From: Elysia marginata
Lineage: Eukaryota > Mollusca > Gastropoda > Plakobranchidae
Assembly (NCBI GenBank): GCA_019649035.1
Contig: BMAT01007340.1
Location: forward strand, 307,587 to 363,744
Length of the DNA stretch: 56,158 nt
Direction of reading: 5' to 3'
Position numbers and translations under genes: made by a program
Part shown: one piece after another, positions 12,901 through 24,900 of the stretch
Numbering within the stretch: position 1 is the stretch's first letter
Layout of the letters: every line of letters begins with the position of its first letter
Notes under the pieces: model-generated
Database searches by the model: none
Seen by the model: the letters and a program-made list of their open reading frames with translations, nothing else
Told to the model about the DNA's origin: nothing

Positions 12901-15900
12901 CTTTTTATTTTTTGGGTGCATTCATCTTTCTGCTCTTTTTTTTTATGTGTCCATGTTTTGCATTTTTTTGTTTTGTTTTACTCAGACTTTGATTTTTCTT
13001 TTTTCACTAAATTGAATATTACAACAAATTTTTACACATGTCATTATGGTGCAAAGTATTACTTATATGGTTTTAATTGAGTGCAATAAAAATTTTTTCT
13101 AATAATGTTATAACTTTAAAGAATTCTATTAGCCTTTCTGCTGCTGCGCTGCGTAAGGATAACTGTGATTTGGATCATCTTTAAAAAATTTTTTTGATAT
13201 TTTTTTCCAGGTTATAATATTCTTAGCTTTTCCATTTTTAAAATTAAATAATTGTCTAGAATTTGAGTTTGGTCTAAAATAAACACCTTGACCACTACCA
13301 TGAGAGATGTCTTCATTCTCAGGTCCCTCTCTCCATCTATCCATATCTCCGTTACTGCAGTGATACACCTTGTCCACAGCAAGGATTGATGGAGCTACTT
13401 TGTCTTTGAAAGAAATATTTGTTGTACATCTTTGGCTATCTTTTTTCCAGTCTGATATACGAAAGGAACTGCCTCCAATAGCATATCAACTACAAACTGC
13501 TTCTCCCTTCCCCCCTCTTAACTTTTTTCATTGCCAGGGATATCATTTTTTCATTCATTTTCAATTTCGTTTTTTATTTATTTTTTTTTAACATGAGAAA
13601 CCGAAAAAGGTAGTTCGAACGAAGCGTACATTAAATAAAAAAAAAATTGAATCTTCTTTGTGAAAATTCAATTGAAAGAGATGTCACATTCATGGTTTCT
13701 TTATCTATTAGCAAAATTACGGCTCAGAAACCTAATCAAAGTTTCTCTGCGCAGAATTTTGCTTGATAGGGTACATACAAAAAGTTCTAATCTTCTCACC
13801 TCACAACTAACTCTATTCATCTTCATCCTTGCCTTGAAGTAGAGATTATCTACTCTAAAGCAGATAATTGCTTGGCTTGCCTCCCTTTAGGCTATGCTTG
13901 GCCAGAAGGCAAGGGCGGCCAGCGGAGACGAGGAAGAGGACGAATATTTTCACGATGCCGAGTCCCACATTATGGTAAATTTTATCTCTCCTATCTTACT
14001 TACACACATACACACTTTCATCAACACACCCTCGACACACGGCTGAATATTTGGCCCACTGGAGGATTTGGTATCTTATTCATATGCACGCGACTGGCCT
14101 CACGACAAGATTTTACCAAGACTGCGGCTTGATTGTGGACTGTTGCGCTTCCAGTCATTTTGCTCTTTCTATTTTTATACATCTTGCCACCAGTTGAGAT
14201 GAGTCAGTCTTAAAGGGCAAAAATAAATACGACAAAATTCAGCATTGAAAGTTAGAAGTTAAAAAGAGAAAAACATCTTTCCAACAAAATAGCTTGCATA
14301 TTTTTTAAGAACTGTAATTACTTCAGGCCATTATTCATATTTGGAAGCTAGAAAAATTCATCCAAGGATGAAACGTTCAAAGTTTTCTTCAAATGCAAGA
14401 ATTGTGACTTTCTCTGGCTGGTTGCAAATACGGATTTCATTCTTTACGTTCATAGTAAAGTGTGTGGGCTGGCCTGTCATGTTTTTTTATTTACCATTTT
14501 CCTTTCCTTCTGGTCTGCTTTGCCTTTTTGTTTTCTTTAAGTTTGCTTAAAGGGCTGTGAATTGTCAGCACCATTTGAAACCTTGATTCTTCGTGGAATT
14601 TGATCATGGATATGTAAGATCCAGTAAAATTTGATCTTGGCTGTATTTTTTTAACCCTCATGTTTAAAGCACTGCCATACAGTTCACAACTGTTCTTGTT
14701 ATTATGATTTTCTATGCTTGCTTTCATTGTCAGAATTAATCATATGAGGGCACTGAAGCACGAGTCAATCGTCTATAACTCAGAAGCGCTACCGGCTCTG
14801 TCATCTCAACAGATGTATGCTTTTGCCTTGCTCCTATACAAAATTATGAGACTTCTGACTTTCTTGTATATTATTTCTTGCACTCTTTTTTAGAGGGGTG
14901 GGAAAGGGGGGGGTTGGGGAAGGATGGCGGGAGCGCTGGAAACATCCCAAAGACCACTTAAATACACAGGAGCCTTAACTTTACAACTTGTTCCCTTATG
15001 GTGTTGACTATTCAACTACTTTTAATTAGTATGCAAAAAAAACAACAAAACAATGTATTATTTTGGACTTGTATAACAGTACATCATGGCCATGGAAACA
15101 GTTTGACATTGCTTTCTTCCCATCTGCTGCTTGTTTCATATATGTCCAAAATGTTCATATTGTCACGCTTTCAGAATTTTTAATTTTTCTTTTTTTTGCA
15201 GACATTTTGTCAAGCTGTCAAATACAGTTCTGTACATGCTTGAATTTCGTAGTGATTATTTTTTTTTCTATGTCCAAGCTTAAATCTAGTCAAGTCTTCA
15301 GTCAAAATTGGAAAGTATTAAGGTCCTGCTATTGCAGAAAATTGTTTTCTCTACTTTCAACTAGAGCAAACAGAACAGCTCTATCGTCCTTATGTCTGAA
15401 ATATTGGCCGTTTGAAGGCGGCAGGGTTAGGATTGTAAAACTTTAGAAAGAACTTTAGAAAGGGAAGAAAATTGCTTTTAAGGGTTAGACTATGAAGGTG
15501 TAAAATCCTTAGCAAGGACACCAATTTGAAGGAAACAAATAAAATATGAAATTTCACACGGTTGAGGTGTGAAAACATTTGCAAACAGTTTATGTAAAAT
15601 AAAACAACTGACTTCTGAATGCCCTCTAAATTTTGAGAGACTATAGCTCTTCCTTGCAACTTAAAATTTATTTGCATAGAATACACGAGAATCGGTAGGT
15701 GTGAGACGATGGGAGAGTCTTAAAAGTAAAAGAAAGATACACATTTTTTTTTACTTAATAAAAATTATGGTCATTGTCTTTAAAGAATCAGTGAACCTTT
15801 TAAGCTCTGCAAACCTGCCTTATGGAAAAAAAAACAACTATTTGTGCATTCATGCTCTTTTTCAGATGCTTGTCTTCATTTTGTCTGTACTTTAGTATGT

Positions 15901-18900
15901 CTGTATGTATTGCTTGTTATGTGCAATTAGTTGCATCATGTAGAATGACTAGTGCATGCAAGTTAAGATAGGCATCAAAAACTAGAATCACAGATTTTGC
16001 TGTAAAAGGAAAGTATTGGAAATTTTAAGGTGAAAGAAAAATTTCTGAGCACTTCATAAATGCCCATAAAATTTGAACACCATTTGTCTTGCATTCTGTT
16101 CTAAAGAGTTGTAAGTCGAAAAACCTAGTTTTGAGATATATAGTCTTTCAAACTTAAGTGGGTGTTCAGAAGCAATTTTTTTATTTTAGATATATATTGC
16201 TGCTAAAACTTTCTGAACAGATTTACACCTGATTCATTTTGAAATATCATATTTTATGTGTTTAATTTTAATTTCTATGGTTGCTTAGGCCTCTACACGT
16301 ACCTGTCTAAACTTAAAATGCAATTTTCTTCTCTTTCTGAAACTACGCAAGCCTTAACCCTGCCGACTTCAAATGGTTATAACTTCATACAGAAGCATGA
16401 TAGAGCTTTTCTGTTTGTTGCATTTGATGCTTATTTGTGATACCAATACCTGACTACCTTCCAATTTCGACTTAAGACTCATATGGACTGGTTGCAAGAC
16501 ATTTTTTATTCTACGTGACTGTGGTGAATCGTTCATGTTAACAGTAGTGCAGCAATTGACTTAGTGTTGGTTTTTCATATGTTGTCAGTGGTATTGGTAG
16601 ATCACGTCCCAACTGTTAAATCTATAGTTCTGATTTGCATTAATTTTTTTCTTTGATGCCAAATAGTAATATTATGTTATTAAATATTGCAATTTAAGAT
16701 AGAGAGCTATCATTGGAACTGGAATTCCTATTTTCTCTCTCTTTCTCTCTCTTTCTTTCTATTTTGCTCTCCCCCTCTCTCTCTCTGGCTTTGAAATGTT
16801 TTTTTTTTATATTTACTTATGTGTAGACTGTAAACCTGGGTCCACCTGACAACTAAATTAAGAGTGTCACCTTCTCACCTTGTGATGAGAAATTTTCCTG
16901 TCAACTGAATGCACTCCACACCTACAGCTTTTCTTGTACCAGTCAATGTCTGCATTTGAGATAAGTCTTGCTAACCAAATAACACAGTTGAGACACATTT
17001 AGCAGTTTTGAAATAAGTTGATCAATAAAAGATTGTATGACGGTAATGAATAAAGTACAAGATAATGGAAATTTTGAATATGGGTTTTAACAAAAGTATA
17101 CTTTGAACGAGAAAAAGATTGGATAGTGTAAAACCATTCAACTTGGAATGTTTTTAGAGACAATTGTAGCTACCCCATCCTGGCCCTATAATAATTCATA
17201 ACAGTTGTGGGTGTTTTAATTCCCTCATTCCAGACTTTGGTACTTTCAGCTATGCGTTTTGCTGAACTTATAGATATTCCAAACTGTTTGGAGTCATTCA
17301 AATTTTTTGAGAAGACCTTCATTTTTTAGCGTTGTACAATTAAATACAAAAACACTGTAATAGAATAATTTTTTTCCTTTATTGAATTCAATTTTTGAAA
17401 CAATGGTCTGTGCGTGTATGTATGTATAAATTTTCTTACCCAGAGAGTATGGGTGAGGGCGGTTGGAATGATATTTTTTCTTATTTAGCCACACAGTCCA
17501 CCCACATTAGTCTGAACCTGTGTGGCTTGATCAGGTCGGCCCTGGAATAAAACATGTTGCCAGCAATGATCTCGTCCCTGCGTTTGTAATTCTGTGACTT
17601 TTCGCACTAGAATGTGCTTTTTGGAGCTCTGCTTACATTTGGCTCAGGTTCAATGAATACATTGCAGGTTTTGACTCTTTTGCCTGTAGCACAGTGTATG
17701 TTGGAAGCATAGAAATCCTTTTTTGGTTCATGATCTCTTTAAAAGTTATACTTGCTTTTTAAAAATCCCAGGGTGGTTTAAGGCTAGCTCACTTGCTGGT
17801 TGGTTGTTTGTGGTTATGTGAGCAGTTATGTGTACTAGGCAATGTTATCACATAGGCAGTTTTTGGCAACCATGGCAGCCACTGGAGACTAGGCCTTACT
17901 GCTGTGTGTGGACAGAGCTAGTGTTGCATCTGTCATGTTCTTGATTTTATTTTAAAAGGAAACTGAAGAATATAATTTAATCTGTGCTGTGTCTTAACAA
18001 TGATAATTAATTTGTAGATTGAATTCGACACAATGTCAGTGGTATAAGTCCTAGTTGTAATTGTATATTGTTGTTCAGAAATCCGTTTTGCAAAAACACA
18101 ATGTTTAAAGAAAAGTGGTCGAATCTACTATAATAATCTACCAATATGGAAGCTGTATGTGAAATTGTTTGCCTTAACAAATAATCCAATATGGTCTGCC
18201 TGGATTAACCAGCTTTGCTTTTCTCCCAGCTCTATGAATATTCATTACAAGTAGTAGTGTTCTAATAAAAAAATTTTTCTTTTCTGTTTCCTTGCCCTAA
18301 TCTAAATCTTAATATTTGATGAGCTGAGGTTTGTTAGAGCCAGTATCCAGGAGTTGTGACATCATGATTTTCAGATAAGCAACCATCATGATTTCCCGTC
18401 CCAGTTCTAAAGAGAGAATTGATTGAGCTTTAATTAAGTTTCTTGTGGCCATTGCTGGAAATGGTGATCTGCAACTTTTTGGCACAAGTTTTGACATGTC
18501 TTAACAGGTTTTGCTTCAAAACAAAATCTACAGCGTTTGATGTAAAGGTTGGTGTCCTAGTTGTTTTATGTCATGTTTAAATTGGAAAGTACTTATAGGA
18601 ATTAAGTGAATTGCTCTTGGTTTATGGTCCGAAGATTTCTAGGGATCATTTGAAATTCTTGCCGCAGTGAAATTAGTTTGTGGTGTACTAATTTTACCCC
18701 TAGTCTTTGTATATTCTCAGCTGTCTTGCCGCCGGTTCAAAGTAGGTGAATGTCGCAGTATATTTAAGGCATTAATATTTTTTAGAACATTTTTACCTCG
18801 AAATTTCAAAGTTTGGCAAGTGCATAACTTTATAAAAAAATTGTGAAAAGTATTTAGATTTCAATTTAAATTATAGAGAAAAAAGAAGAAATTTACTTGA

Positions 18901-21900
18901 AAAGGTATTGCCTCATATTTAAAAATTCCAACATCTGAAGTATTTGGACAGATGGTGGCTAGACATGTATTTTCTATAGCATTATTAGTCTTATGTATTT
19001 GCTCTATTCACTTTATACTTATTCAAATTTCCAATAGTTTGAATAACAGCAAAGACTTCAAAGCTAAACCTGGTGTAAAGAAATTCTTTTTATATTTGAT
19101 ACTGACATAAAACATTCTAAAATCCCTCATGTATAGTTTTTATGCATTGCTTTCTTTCATTAAAAAAGAAACTTTTTTTTACTGTTTAGGATGCTTTGTC
19201 TGCCAATAGTTTGGCCACAAAGTTGTTGTTGATTTTTTGTTTCGTTTAAATACTTTTTGTAAGTTATAATAATTGAGATTAATAACATGAATTTATTTTG
19301 TTGTTTTTTCATGTATAGACTTGAAACTGAAGTTTTTCTGTAGTTGTAGTTTCCCAAAAGGCTTGTGATTGGAGAGATAAATCGCAAGACAAATTAAAGT
19401 ATAAATGATATGTATTTAAGATCTCTCTCTCTCTGTCTGTCTGTCTGTCTCTCTCTTTCTATCTCTCTTTCTCTCTCTCTCTTAGTTCTTTTTTTCACTG
19501 CCCTCTCTCTTTTTCAGTCTCTCTGTTTTTTTTTTCTCACTACTCTCCCGTCCTTTTACTCTCTCTATCTCTTAGGATACCTTAAATTTCTTTATATTTC
19601 CTAACATTTTATGTTTCCGTTTACTTATTTATTTTGTAGAGCTCCCCAAATAAATTAAGTTGCGGACTTTGAAATTGAAACATTAAAAATATGCACCATT
19701 GAAAAACTCATGAAAGCACTTTAAACATGTGGAAAAAAATATGGTAACTTGGTAAATATATTTTGTCTTGAGTTATTGTGTTTAGATAATTGGAGATCAG
19801 AATAGTAAGGTCCAATTTTGGATAAATAAGAAAAAAGTGGATAGTGGGAGACTTGATAGCACGCCCAGCAGTCTATTTTACAGCCATTTTTTATAAGTAA
19901 TGTTTATACATGATGAAGTACATTGTAAGCTTTTGACATACACAAAGAGAATTTAATAAACGTTTTCACCATATGGAAGGCTATACATTTTTTTTTCAAA
20001 TGGGCTGCCAGAATAGCTTTACTCATTTTGTGTGTGTTTCAGGCCTACACAAATAAGTCTAATATTAGTGTTGCTTAGCATGTCGTTGACATTGTGGAGA
20101 TAGAAACAAATTTCATTGTATGTATACACATGTATATATATCTTTATTTATTTTGTTGCATTTCCACCTACCCTGTGTTATCTATCATTTTTCTCTGCCC
20201 GTTGTAAAAATCGGTGCATTTGTTGTATTAATTGGCCGAAATATGTTAGATGTAGGCAGTATTATAAATAACTTGTAGTCCTATTTTTCCTCAACTTGTC
20301 TATGTATAATATTTATCATTTTCTTCTCTTATTTGCTGATACAATGCAATGATGTGGCTTGTTGTTTGATGTCAGCACCAAAGCTCTCACGGAGGATAAA
20401 GTTTTGCATCATTTGTATCATGCACTATGCCTGTTGCCAGTGGTTCTTTTTTCATATAACTTTTGGTCTGGTTTCTGTTTATTCTCTTGTATCTAAAAAT
20501 TTTTTTTCAATGCCTATCAATTCTGGCTTGTTCTCTCTTTTTTACTTTCCAATATGTCTGCCTAGGAAAGTATGAGAGACCAAGGAGATATTTGATGAAA
20601 ATTTTATGTGATTGAATCTGGCACTAAGATCCTTCAACTTTTTCTCTCTTCCATGTCGTGCCCTTTGTGCTATTGATGATAATGACCCTCAGACAGCTAA
20701 AGTTGAGGTAAGTCAAAGTTGGTGAGGCTACAACGATTGTGATACAATTGGTTTGAAAGCACAGAAATGTTTTAAAAAAAAGAGTGTGAGTGTAGAAAGA
20801 CGATCTGTATAATATCAAAATAACCATGCGTTATCTACACAATTCAGAGAGTACAACAGAACCGACACAATACTTCCAGCTGTATTTACATCTAAGGCTG
20901 AAGATGAGATAAGATTTGTTCCTTTGCCCAATGCCGAACCAAAACTGTATTGTCACTTTGTGCTGTATTTGTACCATTGCTAAACCTGTTTCATATTCCT
21001 CTGTTGAGCAGAGAAAAAGGCTAGGGATAAAGAAGGTTTCCTGCTATAGCAGATTCAGAGACAATTTGCATTTTGGAGTAGAATTTGTTCAAAACTGTCT
21101 ATCGTTACTGCAAATTGAAAGGATCACACTCGTATTTCACAAAATTAATGGAAGCTGCCTTCTTTGTGACCAGCATGGCTCAGTGGTTTTGGTGTTTGCT
21201 GATTCAATACCCAACAACGATTCATATCGCAATTGCCTGAGGAAAGTGATTTGTCCACACTTTCCTTAATCTACCCATCTGTACAATGGGTAGCTGGCTA
21301 AGGGTAGTGCTTGAAATTTGTGGAATTTTACTATTTTAGCATCTAGCAGGAATATGTACTGTAATGCTCTGAAATGTGAGTTTTTTGCTTTGAACTTTAT
21401 TGACCTCCCGGGGTAAAGGAAGAAAGTCTTGAGACTGCCTTTGGCGGTGAAAGATAATGACCAATTTTCCTCCCATTTTTCTAGGCTGAAGGAAATCACC
21501 TGTCTGATACCGTTTTTTTTATGCATACATTAGGTGTTGACAAATATATTTAAACAATTTAAGGAGACAATAACTAGTGCTTTGCCTATTTCATTCCATC
21601 AGGCAACAGGTGTGACAGACTCGAATCAGCTCAATCTGGATCACTTCCAGTTGCTGCGAGTGATTGGCCGAGGAAGTTACGCCAAAGTGTTACAGGTGGA
21701 ACACAAGAAGACCCGACGCATCTACGCCATGAAGGTTATAAAGAAAGAACTCGTCAATGATGATGAGGTACATCAAATTCTTGATTCATTCGTTATTTAC
21801 ATACCAATCAAAATAAATTAAGCATTATTCAAACAATTTCTACCCTAATGTGAAACTTAATAATTCCTGTTTAAAATAAAAAGGTAGTTTTTTAAAATGA

Positions 21901-24900
21901 CATCTAAAATTTGTTGTTGGCTTAAAATTAGATATTGCTTGTTTATAACTTTAAGAGACCGCTCCTCTGTTTAATAAACTACATTCAGTATGAAAAGGAA
22001 ATTCACATTTTCAGTGCAAGCAAGAGTTAAGGTTAAAATAAAAAAAATTTTTTTTAAATTAACGTCTTTGTCAAGAAAAGTTTGTTCACAAAGCAGGTGA
22101 ATTAACACTTATCAGTTAACATGAAAATGAAACTATTCTGCAGTATGTAAAACTTAAAGTAGTCTTGCAGAAGTGCAGAGAGTTAAATAAACAACCACTT
22201 GGTTCTTTCAAAGACAAATAGGATTTGATCTTATTTTGAACAGTTCATAAGCGCTGTTTGTGAAATCTATTAATGCACTACACACTGTATTTGAAATTAT
22301 TTTTTTATATAACTCATTGTTCATTTTGTTTACCCTGTGTAAGGGAAATCAAGTAGATGTTTTTCCTCCTTTGTCTTTACTGTTTTGTTTTTCTTCCACA
22401 CTGAGCAGGACATCGACTGGGTGCAGACAGAGAAGCACGTGTTTGAAGCCGCCACTAACTACCCGTTCCTGGTCGGGCTTCACTCCTGCTTCCAGACAGC
22501 CAGCAGGTTAGGCCCTCAGACCGTAGCGTTTACTGGAGTTAAATTCAAATCAGTTGACTTATTCTGTGCTGTTCCTCTTGTTATTTTTTAAAGTTTTTTT
22601 TTTAAATTGCTTTTTTCGTTATGAAATCAGCATTCATATGAAGCTCTTTATAATTTTTGTCTTTTTATCAATTTGTTGATGCTTTATCTGTATTCAATTA
22701 CCAAGCTTGATACAAAATACAGATGCTGAGACATTTAGATGTTAGATGAGGGAAAGTTTGGGATTTAGAGTTTACTTAAAATAAAAAATAAATATATATA
22801 TTCCTTTATTACAGGCATTTCTGTGTAAATGAAAACTTTGAAAATGAAAAATGTAAATTTGTCAATTATTTTGCAGTTCTATTAAGCCATCAAATTGTCG
22901 TGTAGGTTTCTGACCCTCTTATTCGGTTTAGCCCAAATTTTGAGTTTGATGTTGGTTTATTGTTAAGCCAAAGTTCTGAGTTAGCCTTTCAGAATCTTGA
23001 ACCCCTGCTGCTTTAGGTTTCTAATTGGCTCTAGTCAAAGCAATGAGCTAAGAAACTGTTTAGAAACCTTCAGCAATATGTGTTCAGGTTTCTAACATTT
23101 TGGTTAATGGAGTTAGATGCTTAAGAAAACCACAGCCTTTGAATGAACCAAAGTCTAACTTAGTGTTTAGGCTCTATTAAGGTAGATGGTCTCAGTTGAT
23201 TAGAGACCTAGAGGCTTGAAATGCAATACAGGTTGTCAAAGTTAATACACAGATTCTACAGCAGTTTGTTTTAATTACTTTGGTTAAAACTCTTTCAAAA
23301 CACAAAAGGTGTTCTGTGCTTTGCATATTATAATGGTCTTTTTTGTGACTTTTCCTTTTCCTAGACTTTTCTTTGTGATTGAGTTTGTCAACGGCGGTGA
23401 CTTGATGTTTCACATGCAGAGACAGCGGCGTTTACCAGAGGAGCATGCTAGATTCTACGCTGCTGAGATCTGTCTGGCCCTAAACTTTCTTCACCAGAGA
23501 GGTAAACAGCATTGGTGGAGCTGGAGTTGGACCCTCCGTTGCTTTCTTTTTCTTATGTGTTTCTTCTACCTCTACTTATCTTTTAGACGTTTTTTTCTTT
23601 TTCTGTAGCCTCTCCTTTTTCTTTTTATTGTCAATTTCTTCTATCTCTAATTATCTTTTAGATTTTGTTCTTTCCTTTTTGTTCTGTATTGTCCATCTCT
23701 TCTATCTCTTATTATCTTTTAGGTTTGGTTTTGATAAAAACTTTGCAGTTTACATATATTTTTCTTGAAGTATCTCTACAAGGATATTGTCTAGGGTTAA
23801 GAGGTCTGTTAACTTAGATTTGATTAACATGGAGTAATGGCACCTGTAATATGTTTTTACAAGCCACAGAAAATGTCACAGGTTTAAACTGTCTCTGTTT
23901 TTGTAAAAAAGTATAGATAAAAATGTTGAAAATTGAAAACGGCTGAATGGAAAAAAAAAACAAAAACAGCTAAACCAAAAAGAAATCAAAATTTAAATTG
24001 GTCTTGTTCCTCTCTTCTTTGTTTTTAAACACGCCAAAAGCCAAAATCCTTGGCTGCCAAACTATGGCCAAACAGAATTCACTAACAATAGATGCTTCTG
24101 CTTGTAAACATAGAGAAAAAGAATATAAATCTACTTTAAGAAGGTGTTTTTTCAAATGAAAATTTTCAGCTTTTAACTCATTTATGCTGGCGGCAGGACA
24201 TATAAAAGGTGCAATTGGTTTCTTTGTCTCTAATTGTCGTTTTGAAATCTGTTTTTTTTTAAAATTTTTTTTTTGCTTTCCTTCAGGTATTGTGTATCGA
24301 GATCTGAAACTAGACAATGTGCTGTTGGATGCTGAAGGTCACATCAAGCTTACTGACTACGGCATGTGTAAGGTCAGTGGACTTGAGCACCTGGCGAAAA
24401 AGCTCGGGCATTGAGCAATAATAAAAACAATAAAAAAAAAGTCAGTGAGATAAGCATCAATGTAGATTAAAGTTAAATTTTTTTTTTCAAATAGATCTCA
24501 GCAAGGCTTTACTTTGATCGTCCACTGCAGTATTTAAGCACTTGCGACATGTGTGTGAGTTACAGCTTTATTAGGCTGAGAGCTAATATAGTTAAAAATT
24601 AAAGAGAAATAGAAATAACCATAGATAAATTATGTTTCTCATATACTACAACAAGCACTGTTTTTGATACAGCACTTTTCCCTCGCGTACCCAGTCCCAT
24701 TCACTCTCCCTGAAAAAGGATAACCCCCATATGGGAGTTTCCCCACTCTTGTGTTTTGGTCTAGATTTGGGTGTTCTTGTAAGTGTGATTGGCCTCCTTT
24801 GCTTAAATGAAAAAGAGACATCTTTCTTTGAGACATCGTTTTTGTTAGTTTTACTGTAAATTTTAATCATGATCGTCTATATATAAGTATACAAATTTTC

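Larger units (their letters stand above)
7019..13890 (+). other. aPKC introns 5-9
   Basis: AT-rich non-coding DNA between the short C1 and hinge exons. It contains a truncated element copy at 8475-8852. No other gene was seen; the open frames here are short and lack coding character. Confidence 0.7.
13975..21602 (+). other. aPKC intron 10 (7.6 kb)
   Basis: Separates the hinge from the kinase domain. It holds a MITE-like element (16085-16501), pyrimidine-rich microsatellites near 16730-16790 and 19423-19570, a SINE near 21165, and one possible micro-exon (18721-18741). No other coding signal was found. Confidence 0.7.
21768..24286 (+). other. aPKC introns 11-13
   Basis: Three introns of about 640-860 bp between kinase exons. 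AT-rich, with short T runs and no further features. A weak local repeat, CTATCTCTAATTATCTTTTAG and variants, recurs three times at 23570-23725. Confidence 0.7.

Noticed and set aside
13872-14132. Arg/Gly-rich open frame overlapping hinge exon 10
   Set aside because: It is an out-of-frame reading. The phase that fits neighbouring exons gives the acidic sequence instead.
15201-15230. Possible 30-nt exon after a strong acceptor (TTTTTTTGCAG)
   Set aside because: The only in-phase donor (GTACAT) is weak and a stop follows a few codons later.
20916-21269. 117-residue open frame in intron 10
   Set aside because: Its 3' part is the SINE head; no kinase or hinge similarity, and no matching splice phase.
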